DNA of 64,000 nt, from positions 1-64,000 of the forward strand of contig CADACE010000032.1 of NCBI GenBank assembly GCA_902786265.1, in the 5' to 3' direction. The translations under genes and the position numbers were made by a program. Position 1 is the stretch's first letter; every line of letters begins with the position of its first letter. Below, piece after piece: positions 1 through 8,840 of the stretch. The notes under the pieces were generated by a model. It had not been told where the DNA came from. It worked only from the letters and a program-made list of their open reading frames with translations, and made no database searches. Origin of the DNA: an uncultured Chloroflexota bacterium. GTDB lineage: Bacteria > Chloroflexota > Anaerolineae > Anaerolineales > Anaerolineaceae.

Positions 1-38
1 GGGAGCTGCGCCCTGAAGCATCGAAGGAAGAGCCCTCG

Positions 39-579
39 TTTAAATCCACACTGGGAGCTTTGACACCATGTCTTCAGGAGCAGCGTCGATACTTTTTTTT
101 GGCGCGGGACACCGGCACCTGATACTGGCCTGCACCGTAAGGAACAGGCTGCGCCTATTGATTCGGTGCAGGAGCTTCGCCTGCTGCGCGACGGTACGCG
201 TTGTATCAGGTGCCGATGTCCCTTTTTCCCGTTTAGTGCATTGCCCGGGTAAGGGTACAGGCCCTTCGGTCCAGTTCCCAAACTGTTCCGCACTCAAGCT
301 TCGCAGGATAAGCGCTTGATTGGATTCACAGCCGGGGTTTTTACACCATATCTTCAGGAACAGCGCCGATACTTTGATTAGGCGCGGTGCACCGGCACCT
401 GATACTGGCCTGCACCGTAAGGAACAGGCTGCGCCTATTGATTCGGTGCAGGAGCTTCGCCTGCTGCGCGACGGTACACATTGTATCAAGGTGCCGATGT
501 GCCTTTTTCCCGTCTTTCCTGTCTATCTTCGACGGTGCTCAGTCCGGTTAAGGGTACAGGCCCTTCGGTCCAGTCCCCA
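39..579. repeat. Two direct copies of a ~280-bp non-coding repeat unit
   Basis: Two near-identical units run from about 39 to 318 and from 319 to 579. The best conserved stretch is about 111-192 versus 391-472, which is almost base-for-base identical at a 280-bp offset. The second unit carries an extra ~19 bp near its end. Each unit can fold: in the first, GGCACCTGATAC (114-125) pairs with GTATCAGGTGCC (203-214), and CTGCACC (130-136) pairs with GGTGCAG (165-171). Short open frames cross the region, but none looks like a protein family and the frames are not kept between copies. The region lies downstream of pcrA. It may be a structured RNA or a non-autonomous repeat; the function is unknown. 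Confidence 0.75.
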
Positions 580-640
580 ATCGCAGTGTCCACCTCCAAC
601 AGCGCACAGCCCTGGGGACTGGACCGAAGGGCCTGTACCC
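552..640. repeat. 28-bp perfect inverted repeat (large hairpin)
   Basis: Bases 552-579 and 613-640 are exact reverse complements over 28 bp with a 33-nt loop. The left arm starts GGGTACAGGCCC and also occurs in direct orientation at 253-275 in the first repeat unit, so part of the unit has been copied inverted. Immediately to the right, 645-660 is a 16-bp palindrome (GGATAAGCGCTTATCC) that resembles the end of unit 1 near 305-318. No T-run follows, so it is not a standard terminator. Confidence 0.8.
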
Positions 641-778
641 AGAGGGATAAGCGCTTATCCTGCGAACACGGGAGAGCGAAGCTCCCGCTATAAATACAAT
701 CGGACAAAGTCCGCACCTTACAGAGCGGGGTCTTTCGCAGTCCCCTCCTTCGTCGGGAAATATCCCCGTCGATTAACC

Positions 779-3088
779 TTACGAAAGGGGTTTGTTGAGT
801 TTGACGAGTTTGGTCATGCCGGCGATGACCTTTTTGAGCCCGACCGATTTGAACTGGATCGTGAGGATCTCATCGTCGCCTTCCATCTTGCTCTCCAGAA
901 CGGTTCCCTCGCCCCAGGAATTGTGACGGACCTTATCGAGGGCGTGGAATTCCGTTTCCGCTTTGCTGTTCGCAGCCGTTTGGGATGCAGCCGGCTTTGT
1001 TGAGATGGCAGAACCGGTACGCCGAATGGGTTCGTTGGAATGAGTATAGGTTGAAGTACCTGAGGACGCGGCGCTGTAGACTCCGCGGCTCCAGCTCGGG
1101 TTGTTCTCCCAGCGGGAAGCCCGCTGCGAAGAAGAGCGGCTCATGCGGGAGGTGCTGCGGTCGCCGAGCGGACGGATCAATTCCTGCGGGATGTCATTCA
1201 GGAAGCGGGAGCGGATCATCGCGTCGATTTGGCCGTAAGACATGCGCTGCTCAGCCCGCACCAGGGTCAGCGAATTCTTCGCCCGGGTGATGCCGACATA
1301 AAACAGGCGGCGTTCTTCAGCCATTTCTTCCGGGTCATCAAAGGAGCGGGAATGCGGCAGGATACCGTCATCCAGGCCGATAATGAATACGCGGTTGAAC
1401 TCCAGGCCTTTGACGGCATGAAGCGTCATCAGGGTCGGGCAGTCCGGATTTTCGGAAACGGTATCCTGATCGGAAACCAGTGCCAGGTTCTGCAGAAATT
1501 CGGAAATGCCGCGTTCTTCATAATCATAAGCCATTTTCCGAAGTTCCTCCACGTTCTCCCAGCGGTCATCCTCTCCGTCATTGTCCGCTTCCAGCCAGGC
1601 CTGGTACCCGGTTTCACGGATAATACGGTCCATCAGGTTGACGATGCTCGGGTCGCTGTTCATCTGTTCCTGCCAGCCGAGCAGTTTCGCGCCGAAATCC
1701 GCCAGCGGGAGGGCGCTGCGGCCCATTTCCGGCCAGTAGACGGATTCCGGTCCCAGCCGGCCAAGGTCCAGCAATATCGCTCCGGAGGATTTCTGGCTTT
1801 CGTAGGCAGCCAGGTTCAGGTTTTCCAGCGCTTTGCTTCCGATCCCGCGCGTCGGGACATTGATGATGCGGGTCAGGCTGATCTGGTCATGCGGGTTGAA
1901 AACGAGACGCAGATAGGCGATCATGTCTTTGACTTCACGGCGTCCGTAAAAGCGCTGCGCTCCGACCAGGCGGTAAGCCATCCCGCGGTGCAGAAACGCT
2001 TCTTCAAACATACGGGACTGGGCGTTGGTGCGGTAAAGCACCGCGAAATCGCCGCCCTTCGCGTTGCCGTTTTCGATAAGTTTCTGGATGGTGTCAGCCA
2101 CAAAGCGGGCTTCATCCCGGTCATCTTCGGCTTCATACAGCCCGATCAGTTCACCGGCGCCGCGGTCGGAGAAAAGCTTCTTGGGGGTGCGGTTCTTGTT
2201 GCGGTCGATCACGCCGCCTGCAGCGTCCAGCACATTCTGAACAGAGCGGTAATTCTGTTCCAGCAGGATCTTCTGGCAGTTCGGGTAGTCTTTTTCGAAC
2301 TGCAGGATGTTGCGGTAATCCGCTCCGCGCCAGCGGTAGATGGACTGGTCTTCATCACCCACGGCAAACAGGTTGCCGTCGGGACCTGCCAGAAGCTTGA
2401 GCAGCTGATATTGGACGGTGTTGGTGTCCTGAAATTCATCCACCAGGATGTGATGGAAGCGCCGTCTGTAATTATCCCGGATCTGCGGATTGTCAGTAAG
2501 AAGTTTGTGTGTCCACAGCAGCAGGTCGTCGAAATCCAGTGAGTTGCTGGCGAGCAGCTCCCGCTGGTAGCGTTCATAAACACGGAAGAGCGTTTCCTCA
2601 CGGTAGTTGGAGCGGGGAAAATCTTCCGGGAACTGCAGCTCGTTTTTGGCGTTTGAGATGGCGTTGTGCAGGGCATTCGGGCGGAATGATTTTTCGTCGA
2701 TGTTCAGGTCTTTGACGATACGTTTGATCAGCGAGAGCTGGTCGTCGCTATCCATGATCACGAAGTTGCTGTCAAAGGGCAGCGCCCCGGCTTCCCGCCG
2801 CAGGATGCGTGCGCAGACAGCATGGAAGGTCCCGATCCACATGGAACCCTGGACATTTTCGCCCAAATTCGCCTCAATGCGGTTCACCATTTCTTTGGCG
2901 GCTTTGTTGGTGAAGGTGACGGCGAGAATGTTATAGGGACGGATGCCCATCATCCGCATCAGGTAGACAATGCGCTGGGTCAGCACCCGGGTTTTCCCGG
3001 AGCCGGGTCCGGCGATGACGAGAATTTGTCCGTTCCCCGCGGTCACGGCCTGTTCCTGTTGTGGGTTTAATCCTTCGGTATTTTCCAT
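779..3088 (-). CDS. pcrA: UvrD/PcrA/Rep-family ATP-dependent DNA helicase
   Basis: Superfamily 1A 3'-5' DNA helicase of 769 aa, near the usual PcrA length, expected to act in nucleotide excision repair and removal of roadblocks on DNA. Visible motifs in order: Walker A AGPGSGKT (residues 26-33), motif Ia with TFTNKAAKEM, motif II DEFQDTN, motif III GDEDQSIYRWRGAD, motif IV QNYRS, motif V TLHAVKGLEF and motif VI VGITRAKN. The C-terminal ~45 residues (HNSWGEGTVL... to the end) form the Tudor-like domain of PcrA that contacts RNA polymerase. The start gives MENTEGLNPQQEQAV, the normal Q-motif position. It is monocistronic; the wording of motif III is close to Chloroflexota proteins, which is part of the taxonomic guess. 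Confidence 0.95.
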   Translation of the reverse strand: MENTEGLNPQQEQAVTAGNGQILVIAGPGSGKTRVLTQRIVYLMRMMGIRPYNILAVTFTNKAAKEMVNRIEANLGENVQGSMWIGTFHAVCARILRREAGALPFDSNFVIMDSDDQLSLIKRIVKDLNIDEKSFRPNALHNAISNAKNELQFPEDFPRSNYREETLFRVYERYQRELLASNSLDFDDLLLWTHKLLTDNPQIRDNYRRRFHHILVDEFQDTNTVQYQLLKLLAGPDGNLFAVGDEDQSIYRWRGADYRNILQFEKDYPNCQKILLEQNYRSVQNVLDAAGGVIDRNKNRTPKKLFSDRGAGELIGLYEAEDDRDEARFVADTIQKLIENGNAKGGDFAVLYRTNAQSRMFEEAFLHRGMAYRLVGAQRFYGRREVKDMIAYLRLVFNPHDQISLTRIINVPTRGIGSKALENLNLAAYESQKSSGAILLDLGRLGPESVYWPEMGRSALPLADFGAKLLGWQEQMNSDPSIVNLMDRIIRETGYQAWLEADNDGEDDRWENVEELRKMAYDYEERGISEFLQNLALVSDQDTVSENPDCPTLMTLHAVKGLEFNRVFIIGLDDGILPHSRSFDDPEEMAEERRLFYVGITRAKNSLTLVRAEQRMSYGQIDAMIRSRFLNDIPQELIRPLGDRSTSRMSRSSSQRASRWENNPSWSRGVYSAASSGTSTYTHSNEPIRRTGSAISTKPAASQTAANSKAETEFHALDKVRHNSWGEGTVLESKMEGDDEILTIQFKSVGLKKVIAGMTKLVKLNKPLS

Positions 3089-3435
3089 GTTCGTCCTTTT
3101 CCGTTCGTATGTTTTCAGGAGCGTATCCGGGACGGCCGCGCGCAGCGGAACTGTCCTCAGGCTGCCGGTTTTCCGGGCCCATATTCAGCTTTTTTCCTGA
3201 TAATGAAGGGACAGCTCCGCAGTGCGTAACCGTCCCTGTCCTGAACTATTCCATTCGTATTTAACAACAGTTCAAATTTTACCTTAAACCAACCGGAAAA
3301 CGGTAATTGTTTTGTGTAATAGTAACGTCACCTGTTCCGGACGGAGCATTTATTCTGTGCCATGCAGAAACAGTTACAAATAGTTTCTAAAACACGGACC
3401 ACCTTATTCCGCTCATTACTAAAAACCGCAAAAAA

Positions 3436-3505
3436 TCGGCCGGAAAGCGGACGCAAAAACGGACGCAAAATTTTACGTCCGTTTTTACGTCCGTTATCCG
3501 GCCGA
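3436..3505 (-). terminator. Long hairpin terminator for the sulfatase gene
   Basis: A 70-base imperfect palindrome with outer arms TCGGCCGG (3436-3443) and CCGGCCGA (3498-3505) and inner CGGACG/CGTCCG pairs. On the minus strand it lies 23 bases past the sulfatase stop and is followed by a run of T, so it fits an intrinsic terminator. The rest of 3089-3528 shows no gene and would carry the pcrA promoter; a 61-codon open frame across the palindrome is an artefact. Confidence 0.7.
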
Positions 3506-3528
3506 AAAATCATCAGATCGGTGTTCCG

Positions 3529-4860
3529 TTAGCGGGTGAGGCTGTAATTCTTCGCGAATTCCCTTTCCCAGGTCTCTTCGATCTTTCCCCGCCATTCGAG
3601 GGCTTTCTCTGTGAGGTCAGCGCAGAGTTCCGGAAGTTCGTCCGACAGGTTTTTCTTTTCACCCGGGTCAACGCTCAGGTCGGAAAGAAATACCGGGGCA
3701 CGCGGGGATTCCCCTTCCGTAAGCCTGCCGTTCAGGACCAGTTTGTAGTTCCCGTGCCTTACGGCATTCTGGTTTTCCATTTCCCAGAACAGGTATTCAT
3801 GGGTGCAGTCCTCTCCATTTTGAATCAAACCGAGCAGACTCTTCCCGTCGATGCTGTAATCGTCGGGATTTCCGCCGCAGGCTTCCAATATCGTCGGGAA
3901 AATGTCCATCGCGATATGCGGTGTATCGACAGTGCGCGGAGTGATCTTTTTTCCCCATGAAAGGAGGGCCGGCACACGGATCCCGCCTTCAAAGAGGCTG
4001 AATTTATGTCCGGAGAAAATGCCGGTCGTACCGCCGTAGTATGGGTCTTCCGTCCCGTCAAGCCAGTTGCGGCTTTCCCGCGAAGGCCCGTTATCGCTCT
4101 GGAAATAGATGAGCGTATTGTCGAAGAGTCCGCTGCTTTTGAGTGTATCAATAATTACTCCGACACCGTCATCCACGGCGCTGATCATCGCCGCCATGAT
4201 CCTCCTGTCCCAGGGCAGATCTGGAAAACGGTCCATATATTTTTGCGGAACATGCATCGGATAATGCGGCGCGTTATAAGACACAAACAAAAAGAAGGGT
4301 TCATCCTTGTGCCTGTTGATAAAATCCACGGACTTTTTTGTTATCCGCTCGGTGAGGTATTCCCCGTTCGCGTAGACTTCATCGCCATTTTCCCATAAAT
4401 CATGCGTCGGGTTTGACCCGCCGTCAGCCATGCCGTAATAAAAGATATGCGAGTAATAATCAAGGCAGCCCGCAAGGAAACCGCTGAACTCATCAAAGCC
4501 GTTGGCATTCGGGCGGCATTCCTCCTTGAGTCCCAGATGCCATTTCCCGCAGACCCCGGTCGCGTAGCCTTCCTTTTTCAGGGCGGCAGCGATCGTGGGG
4601 ACTTTTGGCGTCAGGCCGCTTGCCTTGCGGTGTCCGGCCAGGATCGCCCTCACCCCTGCGTTGCCCGGATATCTGCCTGTCAGCAGCGCGGCCCGGGAAG
4701 GAGAACACACCGGTGAGGCGGAATACATGGAAGTAAATCGAATTCCATTCCCCGCGATTGAATCGAGATTCGGCGTTTTCAGGTCCCGGGATCCCATACA
4801 TCCCAGATCACCGTATCCCTGGTCGTCGGTCAAAATAATAATTACATTCGGTTTTCCCAT
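3529..4860 (-). CDS. Cysteine-type sulfatase, cytoplasmic
   Basis: Type I sulfatase of 443 aa in the alkaline phosphatase superfamily, hydrolysing sulfate esters from sulfated glycans or aryl sulfates. The signature CSPSRAALLTGR has Cys52 as the residue to be oxidised to formylglycine. Metal-binding residues are visible as TDDQ (Asp12, Asp13) and SDNGPS further on. I chose the ATG at 4860 because GGATGGAG sits 6 nt upstream; the open frame continues further, but that part is antisense to the next gene. No signal peptide is present, so it is probably intracellular. It is divergent from its likely maturase at 4948, with 87 bp between. The substrate cannot be told from sequence. Confidence 0.93.
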   Translation of the reverse strand: MGKPNVIIILTDDQGYGDLGCMGSRDLKTPNLDSIAGNGIRFTSMYSASPVCSPSRAALLTGRYPGNAGVRAILAGHRKASGLTPKVPTIAAALKKEGYATGVCGKWHLGLKEECRPNANGFDEFSGFLAGCLDYYSHIFYYGMADGGSNPTHDLWENGDEVYANGEYLTERITKKSVDFINRHKDEPFFLFVSYNAPHYPMHVPQKYMDRFPDLPWDRRIMAAMISAVDDGVGVIIDTLKSSGLFDNTLIYFQSDNGPSRESRNWLDGTEDPYYGGTTGIFSGHKFSLFEGGIRVPALLSWGKKITPRTVDTPHIAMDIFPTILEACGGNPDDYSIDGKSLLGLIQNGEDCTHEYLFWEMENQNAVRHGNYKLVLNGRLTEGESPRAPVFLSDLSVDPGEKKNLSDELPELCADLTEKALEWRGKIEETWEREFAKNYSLTR

Positions 4861-4947
4861 CTTATACTCCATCCTTTGAAAATCCCTTTTATTATACATA
4901 GCATCAGACTTTTTCTGAATATAATTAAGAGGAAGGAATACTGAAAT

Positions 4948-6054
4948 ATGCCGCCGATTACCATATTGATCAAACCCGCCTCGTCTGCCTGCAATCTCGC
5001 CTGCAGTTATTGCTTTTATAAAGATGTGGCTGCCCATCGGGATCATGCCTTTGAAGGCATGCTTTCCATGAACCTGATGGAGAAGGTGATCGCTTCCGGG
5101 ATGGAATACGCGGAGCATAGCTGTACATTCGCTTTCCAGGGCGGTGAACCGACTCTGGCGGGACTTGACTTCTATCGGAATGTGCTTGAGCTTCAGCAGC
5201 GTTATCAAAAACCGGGCGTGAAAATTCTAAACACGATCCAGACAAACGGAACGCTGATCGATGAACAATGGGCGCAGTTCCTTGCGGAAAACCATTTTCT
5301 GGTCGGATTATCCCTGGACGGTCCCGCGGAGATCCATAACCTGAACCGGACGGACCTGCAGCAAAAGGGTTCCTTCAATACTGTTATGAGGGCTGTCCGC
5401 CTTTTCCGGAAATATCAGACGGAGTTTAATATTCTCTGCGTCCTGACCCGCCGCAATGCCAGAGCCGTTGAGAAGGTCTTCCGTTTTTATCAGAAAGAAG
5501 ATTTCCGCTGGCTTCAGTTTATTCCCTGTCTGGATCCCTTTGATATCCCGGGAAAGAACATGGCCTATTCGCTTTCCGAGGATGATTATGCCTTCTTTCT
5601 GATAAAGATCTTCGATCTCTGGTTCGCGGAATACAAAAAGGGCAATTATATCAGCATCCGGCATCTGGACAACTGGCTCTCGATCATGCTGGGAAATCCG
5701 CCGGAAGCCTGCAGCATGATAGGGCATTGTTCACCTCAATTTGTTGTCGAAGGGGACGGATCTGTTTACCCGTGTGATTTTTTCGTCCTGGATCAATGGA
5801 ACCTCGGCACTGTCGGCTCCCGGTCATTTGCTGAAATCGTCAGCAGCCAAACGGCAAAAGATTTCATCAGCACATCAATGGTGATCCCGCCTTCCTGCAA
5901 AGAGTGCCGCTGGTATCCGCTGTGCCGCAATGGCTGCCGGAGGGAGCGGGACGAAAACGGAAAGAATATTTACTGCAAAGCAGTCAGAGAATTCTTTGAT
6001 GCCCGCTTCGGACAAATGCAGCAGGCTGTCCAAATGCTGAGATGGAATAATTAG
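4948..6054 (+). CDS. Anaerobic sulfatase-maturating enzyme (radical SAM, SPASM)
   Basis: Radical-SAM enzyme of 368 aa that oxidises the active-site Cys (or Ser) of sulfatases to formylglycine without oxygen. The N terminus has the CX3CX2C cluster motif (Cys15, Cys19, Cys22), followed by the SAM-binding AFQGGEPTLAG. The C-terminal SPASM part has many cysteines: CSMIGHC, VYPCDFF and SCKECRWYPLCRNGC, which bind two auxiliary Fe-S clusters. The start is preceded by AGGAAGG. It is divergent from a Cys-type sulfatase, and two more Cys-type sulfatases lie at 55503-58691, so it may serve all three. It ends only 7 bp from the convergent mutY stop, with no terminator visible between them. Confidence 0.94.
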   Translation: MPPITILIKPASSACNLACSYCFYKDVAAHRDHAFEGMLSMNLMEKVIASGMEYAEHSCTFAFQGGEPTLAGLDFYRNVLELQQRYQKPGVKILNTIQTNGTLIDEQWAQFLAENHFLVGLSLDGPAEIHNLNRTDLQQKGSFNTVMRAVRLFRKYQTEFNILCVLTRRNARAVEKVFRFYQKEDFRWLQFIPCLDPFDIPGKNMAYSLSEDDYAFFLIKIFDLWFAEYKKGNYISIRHLDNWLSIMLGNPPEACSMIGHCSPQFVVEGDGSVYPCDFFVLDQWNLGTVGSRSFAEIVSSQTAKDFISTSMVIPPSCKECRWYPLCRNGCRRERDENGKNIYCKAVREFFDARFGQMQQAVQMLRWNN

Positions 6055-6061
6055 GGAATCG

Positions 6062-7144
6062 TTATTCAGTGCCCGGGCTTGTCTCTTCATCAGCTGAAGC
6101 TGCCAGATTCTGTGCGATCATGCGGTCGATTTTTCCCATCGGCAGGGCTGACAGTTCTTCCCTGGTGAACCAGCCGAGTTCATCCGCGGCAAGGGGTTTG
6201 GGTTCTCCTGCTGTATGCTGACAGAAGAAGGCGTGGAGGGTAACTTTGAAATGCGTATAAGCGTGTTTATAGGTCCCGAAAGATTTACCGACCGTCACAG
6301 CGATATCCAGTTCCTCCCGGATCTCTCTTTGCAGACACTCTTCCAGGCTTTCCCCGGTTTCCTGTTTTCCTCCGGGAAATTCCCATAATCCGCCGAGAAG
6401 ACCTTTGGATGGACGTTTTGTCAGCAAAAAGCGTTCTTTGTTCTCGTCCGGTATAATTGCTGCCGTTACGATGTAATGCGGAATGGGTTCGGCTTTGATG
6501 ATCACCGGACGTTCCGCGGTCGTCCCGTGCTGCCGGGCAAGACAATCAGCCGTCAGCGGGCACAACAGGCACTGCGGATTCTCCGGCAGACAGATCGCGG
6601 AGCCCAGATCCATCAGCGCTTCGTTGAAGTCTCCCGGCCGTTCCTTATCCAGATTTTCTTCCGCGAGTTTCCAGAGCAGCTTTTCCGTCTGCGGTGTGCG
6701 GACCGGGTCCGGAATGTCATAGTAACGGGCGAGGATGCGGCGGATGTTGCCGTCCAGAGCGGCAGCCGGCAATCCGTAACCGATGGAGGCGATGGCTCCC
6801 GCGGTATAGTCACCGATGCCGGGCAGCTTGCGCAGCAGCGCCGGATCAGAGGGGATCCTGCCCTCATATTCCGCCATGATCACCCGGGCGGCTTTGTGGA
6901 TCGATCGGGCGCGGCTGTAGTAGCCAAGCCCTTCCCACAGTTTCAGGACTTCCTGCTCATCAGCTTCCGCAAGACTCCGTACGTCCGGAAAACGCTCCAT
7001 CCAGCGTTCATAATAGGGTTTGACCGTTTCCACACGGGTCTGCTGGAGCATGATCTCCGAGATCCAGGTGGAATAAGGACTGCGGGATCGCCGCCACGGC
7101 AGATCCCGCTTATTTTGGTCAAACCAGGAAAGAAGGGTTTTCAT
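6062..7144 (-). CDS. mutY: A/G-specific adenine DNA glycosylase
   Basis: Base-excision repair enzyme of 360 aa that removes adenine opposite 8-oxoguanine. The catalytic Glu30 lies in EIMLQQTRVETV. The helix-hairpin-helix reads LPGIGDYTAGA, the catalytic Asp is in AALDGNIRRIL, and the 4Fe-4S ligands are in CLPENPQCLLCPLTADC. The C-terminal NUDIX-like lesion-recognition domain keeps a nearly complete box (GGKQETGES...REIREEL), so it may be closer to MutT than most MutY tails. It is the last gene of a three-gene operon, starting 4 bp after the stop of the 100-aa gene. Confidence 0.95.
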   Translation of the reverse strand: MKTLLSWFDQNKRDLPWRRSRSPYSTWISEIMLQQTRVETVKPYYERWMERFPDVRSLAEADEQEVLKLWEGLGYYSRARSIHKAARVIMAEYEGRIPSDPALLRKLPGIGDYTAGAIASIGYGLPAAALDGNIRRILARYYDIPDPVRTPQTEKLLWKLAEENLDKERPGDFNEALMDLGSAICLPENPQCLLCPLTADCLARQHGTTAERPVIIKAEPIPHYIVTAAIIPDENKERFLLTKRPSKGLLGGLWEFPGGKQETGESLEECLQREIREELDIAVTVGKSFGTYKHAYTHFKVTLHAFFCQHTAGEPKPLAADELGWFTREELSALPMGKIDRMIAQNLAASADEETSPGTE

Positions 7145-7148
7145 GTGT

Positions 7149-7451
7149 TCAGAATTGGAAACCTTCCCGCGCGGGAACCAGTTTCATTTCGAGACCGTCC
7201 ACATATTCTTCGAGCTGGTCGATGAGCACATGCCAGTCATTTTGGGACATGCGCCGTTCGGCTTCCAGCTCATCCGGGAGAACAGCGGTAACCATCACCT
7301 GGGGTTCATCGCCATAAATCGTCGCCCACGCGTCCGTCAGGTCAAAGCCCAGCTGGTTCATGCGGGGAACGAATGTATGGATGAGGAAATCAAAATATTC
7401 CTGCTCTTTTCCCTGTGTAATGTCCCAGGTCATGATCAGTTTATGCTGCAT
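7149..7451 (-). CDS. Conserved hypothetical protein, 100 aa
   Basis: I do not recognise a named family. The 100-aa soluble protein begins MQHKLIMTWDITQGKE and has alternating strand/helix character: a strand, the long helix YFDFLIHTFVPRMNQLGF, a strand with AWATIYG, a strand QVMVTAVLP, then helix EAERRMSQNDWHVLIDQLEEYV. This suggests a dimeric alpha/beta-barrel (ferredoxin-like) fold, but that is inference. Its start overlaps the end of the MBL gene by 11 bp and mutY follows 4 bp after its stop, so the three are translated together. Confidence 0.75.
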   Translation of the reverse strand: MQHKLIMTWDITQGKEQEYFDFLIHTFVPRMNQLGFDLTDAWATIYGDEPQVMVTAVLPDELEAERRMSQNDWHVLIDQLEEYVDGLEMKLVPAREGFQF

Positions 7452-8130
7452 CGGTTTCCGCCTTTTCTTCGTCTTCGTTATCGGGTGTTTCGTTGCCGAG
7501 CGGATGATCCAGAATGATGAGCTGGGTATCTTCCGGCAGTTTATCGGCAGCGGGCACTTTGAACGTTGTATAGGTCTGATCTACCTGAGAAACGCCCATT
7601 TCTTTCAGGAATTTGGAAAGCGGGTCGAGCTCCGGCAGCGTCCGCGCGACAGAATAGTGCATCGGAATCACCAGATTTGGCTGGATCATGCGGATGGTTT
7701 CCACAGCCTGGGCCGCGTTCAAACCGGCACCGCCGCCGACAGGGATCAGCAGAACGTTTACGGTCCCGAGATTTTCAACTTCTGTCTGCGTCGGAGGGCG
7801 GTTAATGTTGCCCATGTGCGCGACAAACAGGCCGTTGATCTCAATCACAAAAATCGTATTGCGGGGTTCGCCTTTTTTGTTCGTTGCGTGACCGGTGACG
7901 AAGATGTTATTGATCTCGTATTCACCGGGACGATTGATAACGAAAGGCTCCGATTTAATGCCCGGAAGAAAACTGTGTCCGGGTTTGTCATTGCTCATAG
8001 TCACAATATCCGCTTTGAGTTTGAGCGGTTCATATCCGATTTTTTCATAATCATAAGGATCGCAAACAACGCTTCCAAAATTTCGTTCAGTCATGCGGAA
8101 ACAAGAGTGTCCGTACCAGGTAATATCCAT
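7441..8130 (-). CDS. MBL-fold protein of the UlaG-like group with degenerate metal site
   Basis: Metallo-beta-lactamase fold protein of 229 aa. It begins MDITWYGHSCFRM, typical of UlaG-like lactonases. Several expected metal ligands are altered: the HxHxDH segment reads SNDKPGHS, and the next ligand region reads AHMGNI rather than H-x-G-D. The last histidine (PMHYSV) is kept. It may be a weak hydrolase or a non-catalytic member. I chose ATG at 8130, preceded by GGAGG with 4 nt spacing, over the upstream TTG at 8133. It is the first gene of the operon with the 100-aa protein and mutY. Confidence 0.85.
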   Translation of the reverse strand: MDITWYGHSCFRMTERNFGSVVCDPYDYEKIGYEPLKLKADIVTMSNDKPGHSFLPGIKSEPFVINRPGEYEINNIFVTGHATNKKGEPRNTIFVIEINGLFVAHMGNINRPPTQTEVENLGTVNVLLIPVGGGAGLNAAQAVETIRMIQPNLVIPMHYSVARTLPELDPLSKFLKEMGVSQVDQTYTTFKVPAADKLPEDTQLIILDHPLGNETPDNEDEEKAETDAA

Positions 8131-8293
8131 CAATCCTCCAAAAGATCAGCCGGAGTATGTCTGGCTGATGCTTACCTAATTATACCCGTTGTTTTCCGAA
8201 CGGGTGGGCAGATTCGATTTGTATATGAAGAAAATCTGACCTCAGCTTTTCGGCAGCTTGTGAGGAAAACAATATATTTGACGGAAAAAGCTT

Positions 8294-8299
8294 TACAAT
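8294..8299 (+). promoter_or_regulatory. -10 box of a probable leaderless promoter
   Basis: TACAAT lies 6 nt upstream of the ATG at 8306, so transcription would start at or next to the start codon. No Shine-Dalgarno sequence precedes that ATG. No good -35 box is seen at 17 bp, which lowers confidence. Confidence 0.5.
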
Positions 8300-8305
8300 T
8301 CAGTT

Positions 8306-8836
8306 ATGAAAAGATGGCTTTTATGGATTCTGACAGGTCTTGTCTCGGCAGTGCTGATATCCGGATGCGGATTCGGAAGAATATCTTACGCAGGGAAACA
8401 CCTTGTCTTTGAAACGACCGATACCGAGGGCAATCCTGTCAGCAGCGAGGAGCTTTTCGCGCAGCATGAGATCACAATGCTCAACCTTTGGGCGACCTGG
8501 TGCGGTCCCTGCGTGACGGAGCTGCCGTACCTGAACCTTGTCAATGAGGAGCTGGCGAAAATGGATGGCGCGGTTGTCGGGCTGATCAATGACGGAAACG
8601 GGAAAGCTGATCTGGAGACAGCGAAGCACCATCTGGAAGAGAGCAGCGCTGCCTATCTGAACATCCTTGCTCCCGCGAATTTCAGGAATCTGATCACGCA
8701 GACCGCTTATCCGATGACGGTTTATGTCAACCGGGACGGGATCGTGATCGGTAAAACGCTTATCGGAACGACCGTTCCGCGGGCAATTGTTGATTATTAC
8801 GTTAGCGCAGCCCGGGAAGCGCTGGAAAACAAATAA
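8306..8836 (+). CDS. TlpA/ResA-like thioredoxin-fold lipoprotein
   Basis: Extracytoplasmic thiol-disulfide oxidoreductase of 176 aa. The N-terminal signal peptide ends in the lipobox LISGC, with Cys21 as the lipidated residue. The active site is WCGPC (Cys66 and Cys69) within LNLWATWCGPCVTELP, followed by the TlpA-type PMTVYVNRDG with the cis-proline region near residue 140. The family reduces or isomerises disulfides of secreted proteins or cytochrome c. It stands alone, divergent from the MBL operon. A hairpin follows the stop. Confidence 0.9.
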   Translation: MKRWLLWILTGLVSAVLISGCGFGRISYAGKHLVFETTDTEGNPVSSEELFAQHEITMLNLWATWCGPCVTELPYLNLVNEELAKMDGAVVGLINDGNGKADLETAKHHLEESSAAYLNILAPANFRNLITQTAYPMTVYVNRDGIVIGKTLIGTTVPRAIVDYYVSAAREALENK

Positions 8837-8840
8837 AAAA

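Noticed and set aside
40..1003. Several open frames of 70-227 codons in the repeat region
   Set aside because: They overlap each other on both strands, show no family resemblance, and their frames are not kept between the two repeat copies.
1229..2542. 437-codon plus-strand frame opposite pcrA
   Set aside because: It is the antisense shadow of a clear helicase gene with GC-rich codon bias; no independent start signal or family match.
4861..5208. N-terminal extension of the sulfatase frame at 3529
   Set aside because: It is antisense to the anSME gene, has no sulfatase resemblance, and a good SD precedes the ATG at 4860.
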